A stretch of DNA of 64,000 nt from contig NC_071332.1 in NCBI RefSeq assembly GCF_010183535.1, positions 13,764,001 to 13,828,000 of the forward strand, read 5' to 3'. Positions 23,965-35,659 of the stretch are shown one piece after another. The translations under genes were made by a program, and so were the position numbers. Source of the stretch: Caenorhabditis remanei. Taxonomy: Eukaryota; Nematoda; Chromadorea; Rhabditida; Rhabditidae. Under the pieces are notes generated by a model. That model searched no databases. It was given only the letters and a program-made list of their open reading frames with translations, and had not been told where the DNA came from. Numbering within the stretch: position 1 is the stretch's first letter; each line of letters starts with the position of its first letter.

Positions 23965-26259
23965 ATGAATCTCCTTCTCATTGGAGTTGTGCTCCTCGCA
24001 GCTACCGTACACCACAGTGATGCTCACAACTATGAGGAACTGCTTGCCAAGTTGAACTATGACAGAAGAGAACATGCCAAAGCGAGGAACATTTCGAATA
24101 TGTTCAAGTTGGTGAGTTTCCATTTACCCCTGATTCCCGATCTGGTTCAAATAGTCATTTATAGGAATGGAACGAAAAAATGGCAGAAGAAACGAGACAC
24201 TATCCATTCAAACTGAAAAACTTCAATCCAAATTTCCGTGTCTTTTTCGTGGGCAAAAACAAAGATGCTATTTTATGGGACATAACATTTTCTAGAAAAA
24301 TAGAGACACGGGACTACAATCACAATAAAGTGCTCCCTTTCAAGCCTATGAAACCGAACGAGTCTCAATCGGAAGTTTTCGAAAAACTTGTCCCAACGCA
24401 AAAAGTAATTGGATGTTCTCTTTATAATAGAAGTAAGGAAAGAACATTGGTCAGCCCAAATACAGGAAAAATAACTAGCACACTGAAAACAATGTACACT
24501 TCGATTTGTTTCATTGGACCGCAGTAAGCTATCGGGCATAGAAAGCATTAGAAACGTTAAACTATTTTAGTCGAAATATAGTGAATGAGGATATTTTTCC
24601 GAAGCTAGAAGAAGTGGAATCCATTTCCTGTGATGAAGTTGAGGATGGACTCTGTGTGTCAAAATTAGATGAAGACTTTGAAATATACAACTCCCCATCT
24701 GTTCCAAAACGAAGAGCATCAACCAGAGGACATGAACTACCAGGACCAACAGTGGACTACAGTGCAAATCATGGATACGTGGAACTGCTTGCCAAGTTGA
24801 ATTATGAGAGAAGAGAGTACGCGAAAGCCATGAACATTTCGAATATGTACAAGTTGGTGAGTTGGGTTTGTCTTAAAATGAAATAGGGGTACTTTATAAG
24901 TATAATGTCTGATTCTTTTTTTAAACAAAAGTGGTTCTTCAGAAATGGAGCGAAAAATTAGCAGTAGCTGGAAAAACTCTCCCAGAAGATTGGAAGTACT
25001 TTCAACCAAATTTCCGCCACTTCTATGTCGGAAGAAATGAAGATGCTATCGTTTTTGAGAGTTACGTATCTGAATCTCTCGAAATTACGAGAAGGAAGAA
25101 GGAACCAGTATTGAATCCATGGGCAAGCGAGAAAAAAGAGAGAAAATTAAACAAACTTGAGTATCTCGTACCACTACAAACAAGCATTGGATGTGCTCCA
25201 TCATCACATACAATCGATGCAGCTGCTTTCGGAAAGAACTTTACAGTGAAGTATTCTTCAATTTGCTTGATTGGGCCAGAGTAAGTTATCACTCGAGCTT
25301 GAAACGAGGTTCCATACAAGGAAAATGATATTTTTCCAGATATTCATTCGCGAACAGTTCTTGGGAGGCGGGTTCTCCAGCTTCTTTCTGTCGATACAGT
25401 GAAATTGAAGATGGACTGTGTATCTCAGAAAATGATGAATCTGAAGTCTACAGAGTTCCATTTCCTGAGAAATCTACACGAACTACAACTACTTCTACTT
25501 CTGCAGCCACAACTACTACTGCTGAATCGACTACTTCTGCTGAATCAACCGAAACTGCTGCAACCACATCGAAAACTTCTACTGCTGGAAATTACTCGGA
25601 TCTTGTTGTGAAGTTGAACTATGATAGAAGAGAGTACGCAAAAGCTAGAAACGTAGCAAATATGTTCAAGTTGGTGAGCGATTATCACTCAACCGTTTTA
25701 TATTACCCTTCGTTTTTTTTAGGAATGGAGTGAAACTCTGGCTGAAATTGCCAAAAAATTCTCAACAGATCGCGATATCCCTCGTGGCCCATTTCGCTTC
25801 TTTCACGCTGGAAGAGACGGGGATACTATTGACTATGAGACAAAATTTACGAATGCGATAAATGATATTGCACATGTTGAGGACTGGGAGGACATGAAAA
25901 AATACACTGCTCCTCTAGAACACCTCTTCATCCCAGCCCTGGAACAACTTGTTCCAATGCAAAGAAATATTGGATGTGCTCCATGGGCACACCCATCTGA
26001 CTTCCAAGACGTTTGGGATAGAAGAAGATTTGACTTGAAATATTCAACAGTTTGTATCATTGGACCAGAGTGAGTCTTTCCATACTGGGGTGGAATTGAA
26101 TTGACTTTTTCCAGATCTTCATTCAAAAACGCTACTCGAAAAGTGGGATTAGCTGGATCATGGTGTAATGTAGATGAGACAACTGACAGTGCCGTTAATG
26201 ACGATGGATTGTGTATCTTCAGACAAAGCTCAGAAGAATCTAATTCCAGTAATCAGTAG
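23965..26259 (+). CDS. secreted three-module CAP/SCP-like protein
   Basis: Seven exons: 23965-24111, 24165-24523, 24571-24856, 24943-25280, 25340-25673, 25723-26069 and 26115-26259. They give 1956 nt, 651 residues. Signal peptide MNLLLIGVVLLAATVHHSDA. Each of the three modules has an N-terminal helix-like part (ELLAKLNYERREYAKAMNIS), a KW/EW segment, an IGC motif and a C.IGP end. A DGLC tail separates modules. The order N..RR..A....NM.KL.W...LA, then IGC, then C.IGP resembles the CAP (SCP/PR-1) fold. The usual CAP His/Glu tetrad is not evident, so I call it CAP-like. A Thr/Ala-rich linker precedes module 3. Introns recur at equivalent points in each module, showing internal duplication. Related two-module genes lie at 46232-51651 and 53783-55262. 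Biological role unknown. Confidence 0.75.
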
Positions 26260-26439
26260 GAAACAGTCGGTGGAATCACGCCAAACACCGTACTTCGCTT
26301 TGATGTCTGCTCTACTATTCAGTGTCTAATTTTATAATGATAATAATTTAATTAGTAATAATAAAGTATTTTGAAAGTTATTTGTGATCTGTAGTGGATA
26401 GCTAGAGAGAGTTACTAGTTTGTCGGAAACCCACGGTGA

Positions 26440-27090
26440 AACGAATTTTTGGTATTATTTACTTATCGCCCCCCACCGCAGTAGAACCCCCCACGTTGAA
26501 ATCAACCTTAGAAGAGCCCCCCACCCAGTACAAAACTGGTGGGGGCTTCTTCCTCACGGCGGGGGGTTCTACTTAAATTTGTGCGTTGAACTAGAACCCC
26601 CCACCAGTACTAAGTGGGGGACGATTGTTCAAGAACCTGGTATTCTTTACTTATAGCCCCCACCCCTCTAGAGCCCCCCACTACGTGAGGAAATCATTTA
26701 ACTTTAATCATCGAACTATTGAACATCAGCCTCCCACTATTGAATATCAGCCCCCCACCATAGAATAAGATACCCCCACCATAGAATAAGAGACCCCCAC
26801 CATAGAATAAGAGACCTTCCAAAAACGCTTCTCTCCAGCATTTTTACCTAAGCCTGAAGATTTGGAGGATGATGTATCAGTTTTTGTGGTTGTAAGAAAA
26901 AAGTAAAGATTACGGTATAACCAAAAGTATAGATTACGGTAACTACTAGTCAACCGTTGGTGGGGGGGGGGCTGTTATACTACGGTGGGGGCTTATTCTT
27001 CAGTTCTTCAATGGTGGGGGCGTGTTATACTACGGTGGGGGCGTGTTATACTACGGTGGGGGACTGTTATTCTATGGTGGGGGAAATTTT
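26440..27090. repeat. C-run / G-run repeat block
   Basis: Many CCCCCAC tracts on the plus strand (26467-26810) are followed by GTGGGGG tracts (26960-27080). Units such as CCCCCACCATAGAATAAGAGA and GGCGTGTTATACTACGGTGG repeat in opposite orientation. A run of ten G occurs near 26962. It looks like a degenerate inverted tandem repeat, able to form G-quadruplex or hairpin structures. Translated open frames here are repeat artefacts. Confidence 0.75.
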
Positions 27091-27717
27091 TTTGAAACGT
27101 TCTGCAATAATCAAAATGCTCATCAATGTTTTTTATCTGGACACCTGGATGAAAACCTGATACACTGATCTTTGCTTAATTTTCTAGAAAAAGAGAACCT
27201 CTTCAAAAAACAAAAAGAGCGAAAAATTAATTACAGATTTCTCAGAGTGAAGGCTCAGTCAGAAATTAACAGTGTTCTTTCCGAGAAGATGGAACTTATA
27301 TGACAGATTACCACGAGGAAAAATATTTTAATTCCAGGTTTTTAGGTCTCGTCACGAAATGGAATGGTCAGGTGTTCCGTTTGGAACGAGGAGAGAGCAG
27401 ACTGGAAATTGGAAGCTGTTCTTGTAATACGGTCTTTCCGCGTTTCGTTTCTTTTTAACTGAACTGTTTGATCCATTTGGTCTCAGTCGCTCTGAGGACA
27501 TCTGAAAATTTCCAAACTATAAACAATTAGCTAAACTCTACTTTGCTTGTTTTTCATAATACTCATCTTCTGCTTCTGATCTAATTCCCCTAAGGGACCT
27601 CTATGACGCGCCCGTATCCGTACCCGAGGGGGCATGGGGGTGTTTCAATTTCCCAGGGGCTGGGGCATGAGGGTGGACTGGCCGACTCCTAGCTCGAATA
27701 CAAAACACGATTGCATT

Positions 27718-27787
27718 CAGCCGGAATCGAACCAAGAACCTTTCGATTCTAATCCATCCACGATAACCATTTCTCCAAACGGTCACA
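27718..27787 (-). pseudogene. tRNA-like degenerate sequence
   Basis: The minus strand has A-box-like TGGAGAAATGG and B-box-like GGTTCGATTCC at tRNA-like spacing, but the T-stem and acceptor do not pair well. Probably a tRNA pseudogene or tRNA-derived SINE head. Confidence 0.35.
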
Positions 27788-28008
27788 TCTAAGTTACAAT
27801 TTTTTGGTTATTATAACTTCACGTCATTTCGATTTTCCAAAACCCCAGATTTTCTGCGTGATTTTTCTCGTATTGTGATTTTTTGGCATTTATTGCATCA
27901 CGTTAACAAAATTTTGTTCGTTACTTTTACTCACCACTTTTAGCAGAATATGCTAAAGAACGGTAGAGAGTGATTGACTTCACCGCACTTGTTTTGTTAC
28001 CTCTGCTT

Positions 28009-28117
28009 TCTCTTAGGCTTAGGTTTCTTAGAAATGCGGAAAAAAACTGTCAAAAACTATTAATAACCGTGTTTGTCAAGTTTTTTCCGAATTTCTAAGA
28101 AACCTAAGCCTAAGAGA
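28009..28117. repeat. imperfect hairpin (about 39-bp arms)
   Basis: TCTTAGGCTTAGGTTTCTTA and its reverse complement lie about 70 bases apart (28010-28048 and 28079-28116), with a loop of about 30 bases. A small foldback or MITE remnant. Confidence 0.6.
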
Positions 28118-28289
28118 ATGGTGAAGACCCCCTCATATGAAATCCCTCATATGAATCACATATTTCAGACATTGTGTGAACTTTTCTCCTCTTTCAGCAC
28201 ACTGATTCGGAATCACCGAAAAAAAGTTCAGTGCCCCCAACTCCTTTAGCGCCCTTCAGTTAAAGAAGCTTGGAGGGATTGCTGAAAAA

Positions 28290-28650
28290 AAGAGCTGATG
28301 GACAGGGCGAGAGCAAGCTCCAGGGTGTCCCTGTTTTAAGGTAATCACTGCTTCCGAGGTTCGAAGCCTATGGGCGGGGCGAGAGCAAGCTCCAGGGTGT
28401 CCCTGTTTTAAGGTAATCACTGCTTCTGGGGTTCGAAGCCTATGGACGGGGCGAGAGCAAGCTCCAGGGTGTCCCTGTTTTAAGGTAATCACTGCTTCCG
28501 GGTGCTGAGCTTAGGGGCGGGGCGAGAGCAAGCTCCAGGGTGTCCCTGTTTTAAGGTAATCACTGCTTCCGGGGTTCGAAGCCTATGGGCGGGGCGAGAG
28601 CAAGCTCCAGGGTGTCCCTGTTTTAAGGTAATCACTGTTTCCAGAGTGCT
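28290..28650 (+). repeat. 72-bp tandem repeat, five copies
   Basis: The shared core GAGCAAGCTCCAGGGTGTCC starts at 28311, 28383, 28455, 28526 and 28598: period 72, 72, 71 and 72. Copies are almost identical, with small changes at the GGTTCGAAGCC segment. That segment matches a Pol III B-box pattern (GWTCRANNC). Open frames across it are artefacts. Confidence 0.85.
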
Positions 28651-28675
28651 AAGAAAAAAATTGGACAAAAATTTG

Positions 28676-28745
28676 GAAGGAATTGAACCAGCGTGGTTTA
28701 TTTTGCGTTTAACTGCTTTAACCGCTGCTCTATCTGCTCGTATTT
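28676..28745 (-). pseudogene. second tRNA-like degenerate sequence
   Basis: The minus strand reads AGATAGAGCAGCGGTTAAAGC (A-box-like), then GGTTCAATTCC (B-box-like). The stems are incomplete. A tRNA pseudogene or SINE fragment next to the tandem array. Confidence 0.35.
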
Positions 28746-28890
28746 TTTCATTCAGGAAAAATGATTTTAGTATTTTATAAATTTTCGCGTGAAAATTCCA
28801 CTCTAAAATAAAACGAAAATCACGCCTATTAATTTATTATTGGGATGTACGCGTGTTCTACATAACACCCTCATGCCCCCTCGGGGTGTA

Positions 28891-29392
28891 AATACAAGCA
28901 CTAACCTCTATGTTTTCTCTATGTCTTTCATGTCTAGAGTCCAATTATCATCCGATGAATTTGGTGTCTACTAATGAATCACACGATCACAAACTCTGAA
29001 TATCAGGTGAGATAGCTCTCCGAGGACTCTCGCCCACTATACGATTTCTAATTTTCGGATGATTTTGTTATTCACTTGTTGTACTTTCGAATATAAAGAG
29101 TACACGTTTAGAAATTATTCTTCTAAATGTTTTTCTTAAAAAATTTATTTCGGCCGTACGGCTCAAGGCTCAATCCATTTCCATTTATTTCCACTAATCC
29201 TCATTTTTCCAAAACTCCATTCTCTGCTTCTCTTCCTCCTACACACTCTCTCCTCGCTCCCCTTCTCCATGACATCTTGCTTCCTTCCAAGGGGAACGTT
29301 CTCCTCTTTTCTTCTCCCAATGTGTCCCTTCTTTTCCTTCTCCATTCCTCCTTGCTCAAAACATGTTTTCGTTGAATACATGAAGAAGACGT
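28891..29392. other. intergenic upstream of tRNA, no gene seen
   Basis: Pyrimidine-rich sequence (29160-29380) with TCC/CTTCTCC tracts. Open frames here come from composition bias. It contains the upstream flank of the tRNA gene. Confidence 0.4.
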
Positions 29393-29465
29393 GGCCGCGT
29401 GGCCTAATGGATAAGGCACCAGACTTCGGATCTGGGGATTGTAGGTTCGAGTCCTGCCGTGGTCG
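29393..29465 (+). tRNA. tRNA-Arg (anticodon UCG)
   Basis: A 73-nt cloverleaf. The acceptor GGCCGCG pairs with CGTGGTC (two G-U), with discriminator G. The D arm is GCCTAATGGATAAGGC, the anticodon arm CCAGA-CTTCGGA-TCTGG with anticodon TCG, and the T arm GTAGG-TTCGAGT-CCTGC. It matches the eukaryotic Arg(UCG) pattern and reads CGA codons. No intron. A T-rich stretch (CTTTTTTGT) about 4 bases downstream would terminate Pol III. Confidence 0.95.
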
Positions 29466-30193
29466 AAAACTTTTTTGTGTCTTTGAAAATGGTATTCAGA
29501 TGGGGGAAGGATTAGATATTTTTGGAAAGAAAAACGATCAAAAAGCATTGTACTTTTATGGAAACAAAGAGATATAAAAAGCAGTAAAAAGTACATGTAT
29601 TAATACCGAACTATGTATAACCCTTTGTCTCCCGGGATCGAGTAAGACGCTGCACTTGTCTGTATGTACTACATATAAAAATATTTTTCAGCATCAGCAT
29701 GCCAAATCTCTTCCTCTTCCTCTCCCTCTCACTCTCTTTCTCACAGACTGTGTTAATTTTGTGAGAAGTGTTCTACAGCACAATCCCACTGAATACTTTT
29801 AACCGGATCTGAATGTCTCACCAATCACATGAACAACTTGAATCACTCTCTAGCAAGCTTGCAAAGATTCAGCAAGTGTGCTCTACTAGACATTTGCTTT
29901 TCCGCAAGAAAACTGGTTCTACTCAACTAATTAAGACATCGACTAAAACGTGCTCCACAGACCACTCGGATGACTCCTCCCTCTAATCAGACTTTTCAAA
30001 GTGATGTTATGAAACGTGATTCAAAATCTCGCTGCTTTTTTCCCTAAGCTCCTCTTCAGGGATTCATGTTTATTTTCTACTCATTTTACTTCTGATCATA
30101 ATCATTCCATTTCATTTTCCATACAAAATATACTCTATTTTTCAGACTAATCGCGCCTTGACTTGAAATCAGATACCTTCGAAACCGTCCTAG
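29466..30193. other. intergenic, promoter region of receptor
   Basis: About 730 bases. No gene recognised. It includes CT-rich and AT-rich stretches and presumably the promoter of the receptor at 30194. Confidence 0.4.
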
Positions 30194-31517
30194 ATGGTCG
30201 TCCGTAATGTGACTGCGATGAAGATTCTAGACCAGAGTTTTATCTATTCCAGCGATGACGCTCTGGTAGGATCAATGGTTTCTGTGGTGAGTTTTGTTCA
30301 AAACTTATAGAATAAACTTTATGAATATTTCAGGAATGTTTTATTGGATTCTGGATGATCTTTGCTGTCATTGTGGGATGTCACAGAATTCCAGCTATGC
30401 GCAGTCCATTCGGAATACTCATGATGAATCAGAACATTACTCAACTCATTGCATGCCTCACTAGTGGAAGCTTCTTCTTCCTGGGAGTGTTACTGTAGGT
30501 TTCAGCTTGGCTTGACTTTGTTGGCCTGGAAATTACCGAATAAGAGTCTGATACATTTTAGGAATATCAAAGTCGTGTTGGATCACAGCAACTACTTCGG
30601 AAACTTCACCATTTGTCTGCTGCCGGTGGTTATTGGAAGCTTCTTCTTGATGTCTTTGAATAGATTCTGTGCGTCGACAATGGTTTTTACTTATAAAACT
30701 ATTTTCTCGTAAGTTTCAGTTTCAATTTTACAGAGATATAGATAAAATATAACATTTCTTTAGTAATGAGAATATACGTCGCTTTATAATTTTCAACTGG
30801 GCTTTCTCAGGTGTCTTCTGGGCCTGGGTGATCTTATCACGTTAGTTTCCTTCCAGTAGGCAGCAATACTCTAATGAGAATTCTATTTTCAGGTGAATGT
30901 AATTTCGTCTTCTTTCACTACGGATGGATTTTCACTGGAGATGTCTACACTGAAATCTGTAGAGATCTTATAATTACTTACAATACTGTCGTCCAACTCA
31001 CCATGACATCTCTCATTTTCGTGTTGGATGTGGCCACTCTCTGTATCTTGGTCTGTGGGAGAGTGAGTTTTAATAGAAGGAAAACTGTATAAAATGAACC
31101 AAAATGTTCAGGGTCGTGTCTACAAGAAACAGAGTGCCTCCGTCCGTAAACGAGAGATGAGTTTTGCAGGGCAGGTGAGGCTACACTTTACAGTAATCAT
31201 TTCACCTCATAACTATTCAGGTCTTAATCCAAGGAATCGTATTCTTTATGCACGGTTTCTGGTACGATATGGGATACTCTTGGCTTCCTGGAAACGATGA
31301 GAGATGGAAGTACTTCTTCACTACCTCGTTCTCTTCTAACTTGCTTCACACGTTTGATCCGTAAGTTCGTTTCTGTCTGATTCTGCTCTTCTAATATTCA
31401 TTTTCCAGTCTCATCGTATTCCTCTTCAACCCCGAATTCCGTAGATGGATCATCAGATTCCATCACTCCGCTTTCAAAAAGAACCAAGTGACTGCCGTCT
31501 CAGCAATATCCAGTTGA
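30194..31517 (+). CDS. srx-like serpentine receptor
   Basis: Eight exons: 30194-30286, 30334-30494, 30562-30708, 30764-30840, 30893-31062, 31112-31174, 31221-31360 and 31409-31517. They sum to 960 nt, 319 residues. Seven hydrophobic segments are visible. After TM3 comes SLNRFCASTMVFTYKTIFS, before TM6 KREMSFAGQVLIQG, and after TM7 LFNPEFRRWIIRF. These are the landmarks of the Srx 7TM family, although TM1 lacks the usual FxxN(W/L) start. Candidate chemosensory GPCR. The gene at 32530-33980 is a close paralogue with the same exon plan. Confidence 0.82.
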
Positions 31518-32529
31518 ACTTTATACTCCCCCGGTACCTGCTCATTCCATTATCTAAATGTTTCCTCTCCTCAAGTTTCACATTTTGTTCAAATCCAATT
31601 AACTAACTTCATTTTCGGAGGTTTGCTTATATTTTTGTTTACTCGAATTCTATTTATTCGGTCGAGGGAGAAGTGTTCAATAAATCAAAGTTTGAAAAAT
31701 TTGAACATTGAAAGAATGCATCTAGAGTGGGAACTGACAAAAGACATTCAGATTTTCGGACGGACAGAGAGACAGACAGATGGACAGCTGCAATGAACAT
31801 TCAGATAAAATCCAGGCTTCTCAATGACATCATTCCATATTTAGGCGAGTTTTCCAGATTCTAAATCGGAAAAATTTCAACAACTGAACAGGCATCTGTT
31901 TCCAGATTGGTTGAAGACAGCCATCGGACATTTGGACATTCGGATCAATATGAAAATATAGAGAGGAAGGCCAGGTGGAATTTATTTCTAGATAAAAGTA
32001 CAGCTAGACTTTTTTTCCAACATCGGGAAACTAGGACTCGTGATCACTCATAAACCCGTCGATCCCCCAATTTCTCCGGTTTTCCATACGGAAATTTCTA
32101 ACTTGTTCCCTGTTTCCCCCAGTGTTACCTCAAACTCTTCAACCAACCCACTCTCTTTTTCTTGCTTAGAAAGTGTCCAAACCATCAATTATCCCTCAAT
32201 TTGCTCTTTGTAGTCATGCATTTCTGTGCTGATGTTGAAAAGAAAAAGTGAAGGGAAAAAAGTAGGCGGAGACCAGTCAAACCCTGAAATTATGATACCT
32301 TTGGAAGTGACAAAACAGCTGCTTTTCGTGTTTTCTAAAATTGGAGACACATTCCTTCCTTCATTCGTGCTCTCTGCTTGGATTCTATGATCTACAAGTG
32401 TCAAGTGTCGACGTCAGTAAATGGTGTAAGTCGGGGCGATTTTCTATTTTGAGTGTGTATGTCTGTCTGTCCACGTGTATGTCGATATATCCGGATGTCT
32501 GCTGCCCATCCAATTGTCCTAAAGACAGC
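31518..32529. other. intergenic, no gene seen
   Basis: About 1 kb between the two srx-like genes. It has a short GACA/GACAGA microsatellite-like run near 31755-31790 and a possible poly-A signal (AATAAA) near 31679. No coding region apparent. Confidence 0.45.
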
Positions 32530-33980
32530 ATGTTCTATTCTATGTATTACACCCCGAAGTTTGAAATTCTTCGGATGTTATTCTCTCTTTTTTTTAAATG
32601 TTTAAATTTGTCATACATCTTTCAGATCGACATTTCGAAATGACTCGTATTTCAAAGAGGCCGATGAAAATTACAAGTTTGGACCAGAAGATACACTTAT
32701 TGGGATAATTATTAGTTCTGTAAGTTTTTGATTTTTTGTTACTTTTGAAGAGCAACCATGTCAATTGATCACTTGATATCATTTTAGCATTAGAGAGAGC
32801 TTCTTTCCTTGTGTTACTCTTTTTTTCAGGTTTGCATATTAGGTGTCACTATCCAGTCAGCTGTTGTCACTGGGGCTTATAATATCAAAAATATCAAGGG
32901 ATCTGTTTTCGGGGCTCTTATTCTAAATGAGACGTTTGGACAGTTTGCAGCCACTGTTTTCAGTTTTTCATTCTTCTTTTTTGGATTAACTTTGTATGTT
33001 TTCACTGCAAAATTTGGGTGAGAAGACATGATATATTTCAGAAATTGGTTAGCAATTGTTAGTCATTCTGAAATATTTGGAAACATTTCTTTGATTATTT
33101 TCCCAATTATTCTGGGATCTCATACATTGATGGCTTTCAACAGATTCTGTGCTTCCAGTATGCCATTTAGCTATAGGAAAGTTTTCAGGTAAGTTGGGAA
33201 TGCGCTCTGTTGGTAACTTTTAGAGCTCCTTATCGCTGTGTAACTTTCAGTCCGAAAACAGTTATAATCTATATAATAATCAATTGGACAGTTCCACCTG
33301 TGGTATATTCCTATTTCTATATTTTTCACGGGTGTTATTTTCCATTTTTCCAATTTGGATGGGTGTTTATGGAAGCTCTGAGGAATGAGGTATCGAAAAT
33401 TCATCATCTTTCTAACCTAAAATTTCTCAAAAATTTTAGAAATGTGGCTCTAAACTTCTCCTTTTAAGTTTAACCTTCCAATTTTTGTTGGTTTTTGCCA
33501 TCTCGGTGTTCGATATTGTCACTTTTATCATACTGGTAACTTGTCGTCGAAAAATTTTCAAATCACAAAGTAAAGATATTCGAAAACGGGAGATCAATTT
33601 TGCAATGCAGGTTTCTTAACTATGCACATGCGCTCTATTGATAATATCTTTTAGGTATTAGTCCAAGGATCAGTAATGATGTTTGTTGGGATGTGGTATG
33701 TGTCTGGATATACATTTCTGCCTGGAAAGAGATTAGACTGGAAGATATTCACAACAACTACGCTTTCTTCAACTGGAGTCAACTGTATTGCACCGTGAGT
33801 TGGAGTGCAGTAGAGCACAAATTCGTATTTTCCATCTAAACAATAAACGTTACGAATTACAGAATAGTCATATGTTTCTTCAATGCAGAATATCGTCGAT
33901 GGATTATATCATTGATTCGCAAACGAAGATCTGGTCATAGTCTGTCAGTAGTGACTAGCAGAGTGTCAGATAAATTTTGA
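32530..33980 (+). CDS. srx-like serpentine receptor, paralogue of 30194 gene
   Basis: Eight exons: 32530-32543, 32626-32719, 32830-32993, 33042-33188, 33251-33389, 33440-33610, 33655-33794 and 33863-33980. They give 987 nt, 328 residues. Landmarks parallel the upstream gene: FNRFCASSMPFSYRKVFS after TM3, KREINFAMQVLVQGSVMMF at TM6, and FFNAEYRRWI after TM7. The first exon is a proposal. It supplies MFYS and an 82-base intron to reach the in-frame STFRNDSYF segment, because no ATG occurs in that exon itself. Some intron-exon junctions differ from the paralogue (the intron inside TM5 is lost). Candidate chemosensory GPCR. Confidence 0.78.
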
Positions 33981-34673
33981 ATGGATATTTTGTTGTATAT
34001 CTTTCATAATTAATAAATTATTTCGAAAAAAATGTCTGAATCATTGAAAAACTGAAAAAACTTGTTACGTCGAATGAAAACCCTAATTCAAACTCCCGCC
34101 GTTTGTTTTGGCCGTGGAAGAGTGTGCGCGGACTAGCAGGCGACTTTCTCTTCCATTTCGGCCAAATCAATTTTCGAACGATTTTTCAGCCGTTTTCTTT
34201 CACTTCCCGTCGTTTTGTGTAGTTTTCTTATTCGAAAACTGAAAAGCACAAAACAGATTCAATTTTCGAAAAAAAAACGCGTTAGTTTCGTGCATTGTTC
34301 CCTAGAAACTATTGTTGTTTTTCTCGTTATTCGTTCTTCCCCGTTTGCAATACTTTTTCAACTATGTTTCGTAATGATTCTGTCTTAAAAGCTAGTTTTT
34401 GTGAAACTAATAACTTGTTTCATGTGTTTTATTTGAAAAATTTAGAGAAATTCAACACAGAAATAAATATTTTTATAATAATCAAATCCAAACAACTGAC
34501 AATAGCTCTTCGTATACTTATATCGTCGTCTGATCTCAATGTATGGTTCTAAGTAGCACTTTACGTCGTTAATTCATATGACATTATTTATGCTCAATCA
34601 TGTTGATTTTCTTTCTTCCGCTGGCCGGTTTTTTGTACTTTTTACCTAAATAACTTTGCAATTTTCCAGCAAA
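33981..34673. other. promoter region of CWC15 gene
   Basis: Contains the receptor's poly-A area (AATAAATTATT near 34012) and a T-rich stretch before the ATTTTCCAG acceptor at 34661-34669, four bases before the CWC15 ATG. That acceptor is likely the trans-splice site. No other gene seen. Confidence 0.5.
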
Positions 34674-35659
34674 ATGACTACGGCCCATCGTCCGACCTTT
34701 TTCCCGGCTCGCGGAGGAACCGCCCGTGGTGAGGGTGATCTGTCGAAGCTCTCGGCTCAATATTCGTCAAAAGACATGCCATCGCACACAAAAATGAAGT
34801 ACAGACAAACCGGACAGGGAACTGAGGAAGACTTGAGAAAGAAGGTGAGAAAAAAATCAACGAAAATGAGAAAAACTAGTTATGGAAGTTCGAATGAACT
34901 CGGAATATTTGTCTGGAGATAAAAGTTTAATTTTTCTAGTTTTTAAAATCTCCGCCGTTGATGTTGCTGAAATTTCATTTTTTTTGAGTCATAACTCAAT
35001 ACTGAAACTGTAGACAACACAATCTCAAAATTCCAGTTTTGCTTTTAAATCTAAATAACTAATTTGGATCATTTGAATATCCGCAAAGCTATAGATGTCG
35101 TCAACCTAATTAATTTTTTCAGGATCTCCGCCGTGAATTGGAGGACAAGGAGCGCAATGCAATCCGTGAGAAACGTGCACGTGAATCTGCCTCATCTACA
35201 TCCTCTTCTAGTCACTCAAAACGTCAACGGATGGATCAAATCGCCGCTGAATCGGCTGCAGCCGTGGACGCAGATGAAGCTGTCGACGAGTTGAACTCAT
35301 CAGATGACGATGATTCGGATGAGGATGACACTGCCGCATTGATGGCAGAATTGGAGAAAATCAAGAAAGAAAGAGCCGAGGAGAAGGCTGCAAGAGATGA
35401 AGAGATCAAAGAGAAAGAGGAGAAACAGAGAATGGCGAATATTCTGGCAGGAAATCCATTGTTGAATGAGGGACCAAGTGGATCATCTGGAGCATCGACT
35501 TCTGCTGGGGACTTCACTGTAAAGAGGCGATGGGATGATGATGTTGTATTCAAGAATTGTGCGAAAGGAGTTGAGGAGAGAAAGAAGAATGTCACATTCA
35601 TTAATGACGCCATTCGATCAGAATTCCACAAGAAATTTATGGATAAATACATTAAATAA
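34674..35659 (+). CDS. CWC15/CWF15 spliceosome component
   Basis: Two exons, 34674-34844 and 35123-35659: 708 nt, 235 residues. The N-terminus [15 protein letters not shown] and the C-terminus [15 protein letters not shown] plus [11 protein letters not shown] are hallmarks of the conserved Cwf15/Cwc15 family. The family belongs to the NineTeen/Prp19-associated part of the spliceosome, at the U2/U6 catalytic core. The middle is acidic ([11 protein letters not shown]) followed by a charged helix ([18 protein letters not shown]), as is usual. Length fits metazoan orthologues (about 230). One of two clearly housekeeping genes in a receptor-rich window, useful for synteny. Confidence 0.95.

Larger units (their letters stand above)
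27626..28890. repeat. inverted flanks of a repeat compound
   Basis: CCGAGGGGGCATGGGGGTGT (27627-27646) recurs inverted as ACACCCTCATGCCCCCTCGG (28866-28885). Between them lie a tRNA-like segment, a hairpin, the 72-bp tandem array and a second tRNA-like segment. It may be one compound mobile element or nested repeats; the boundaries are not defined. Confidence 0.4.

Noticed and set aside
26747..27160. Repetitive open frames reading SYSMVGV or CYTTVGA units
   Set aside because: Produced by the G/C-run repeat block.
28290..28650. CRISPR-like reading of the 72-bp repeats
   Set aside because: Eukaryotic context, no unique spacers; the whole unit is repeated.
28256..28780. Open frames repeating GREQAPGCPCFKVIT on both strands
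   Set aside because: Translation of the 72-bp tandem repeat, no coding support.
29201..29596. 131-residue minus-strand open frame containing a DHGRTRTYNPQIRSLVPYPLGHAATSS segment
   Set aside because: It is the antisense of the tRNA-Arg gene and its flanks, a familiar spurious ORF.
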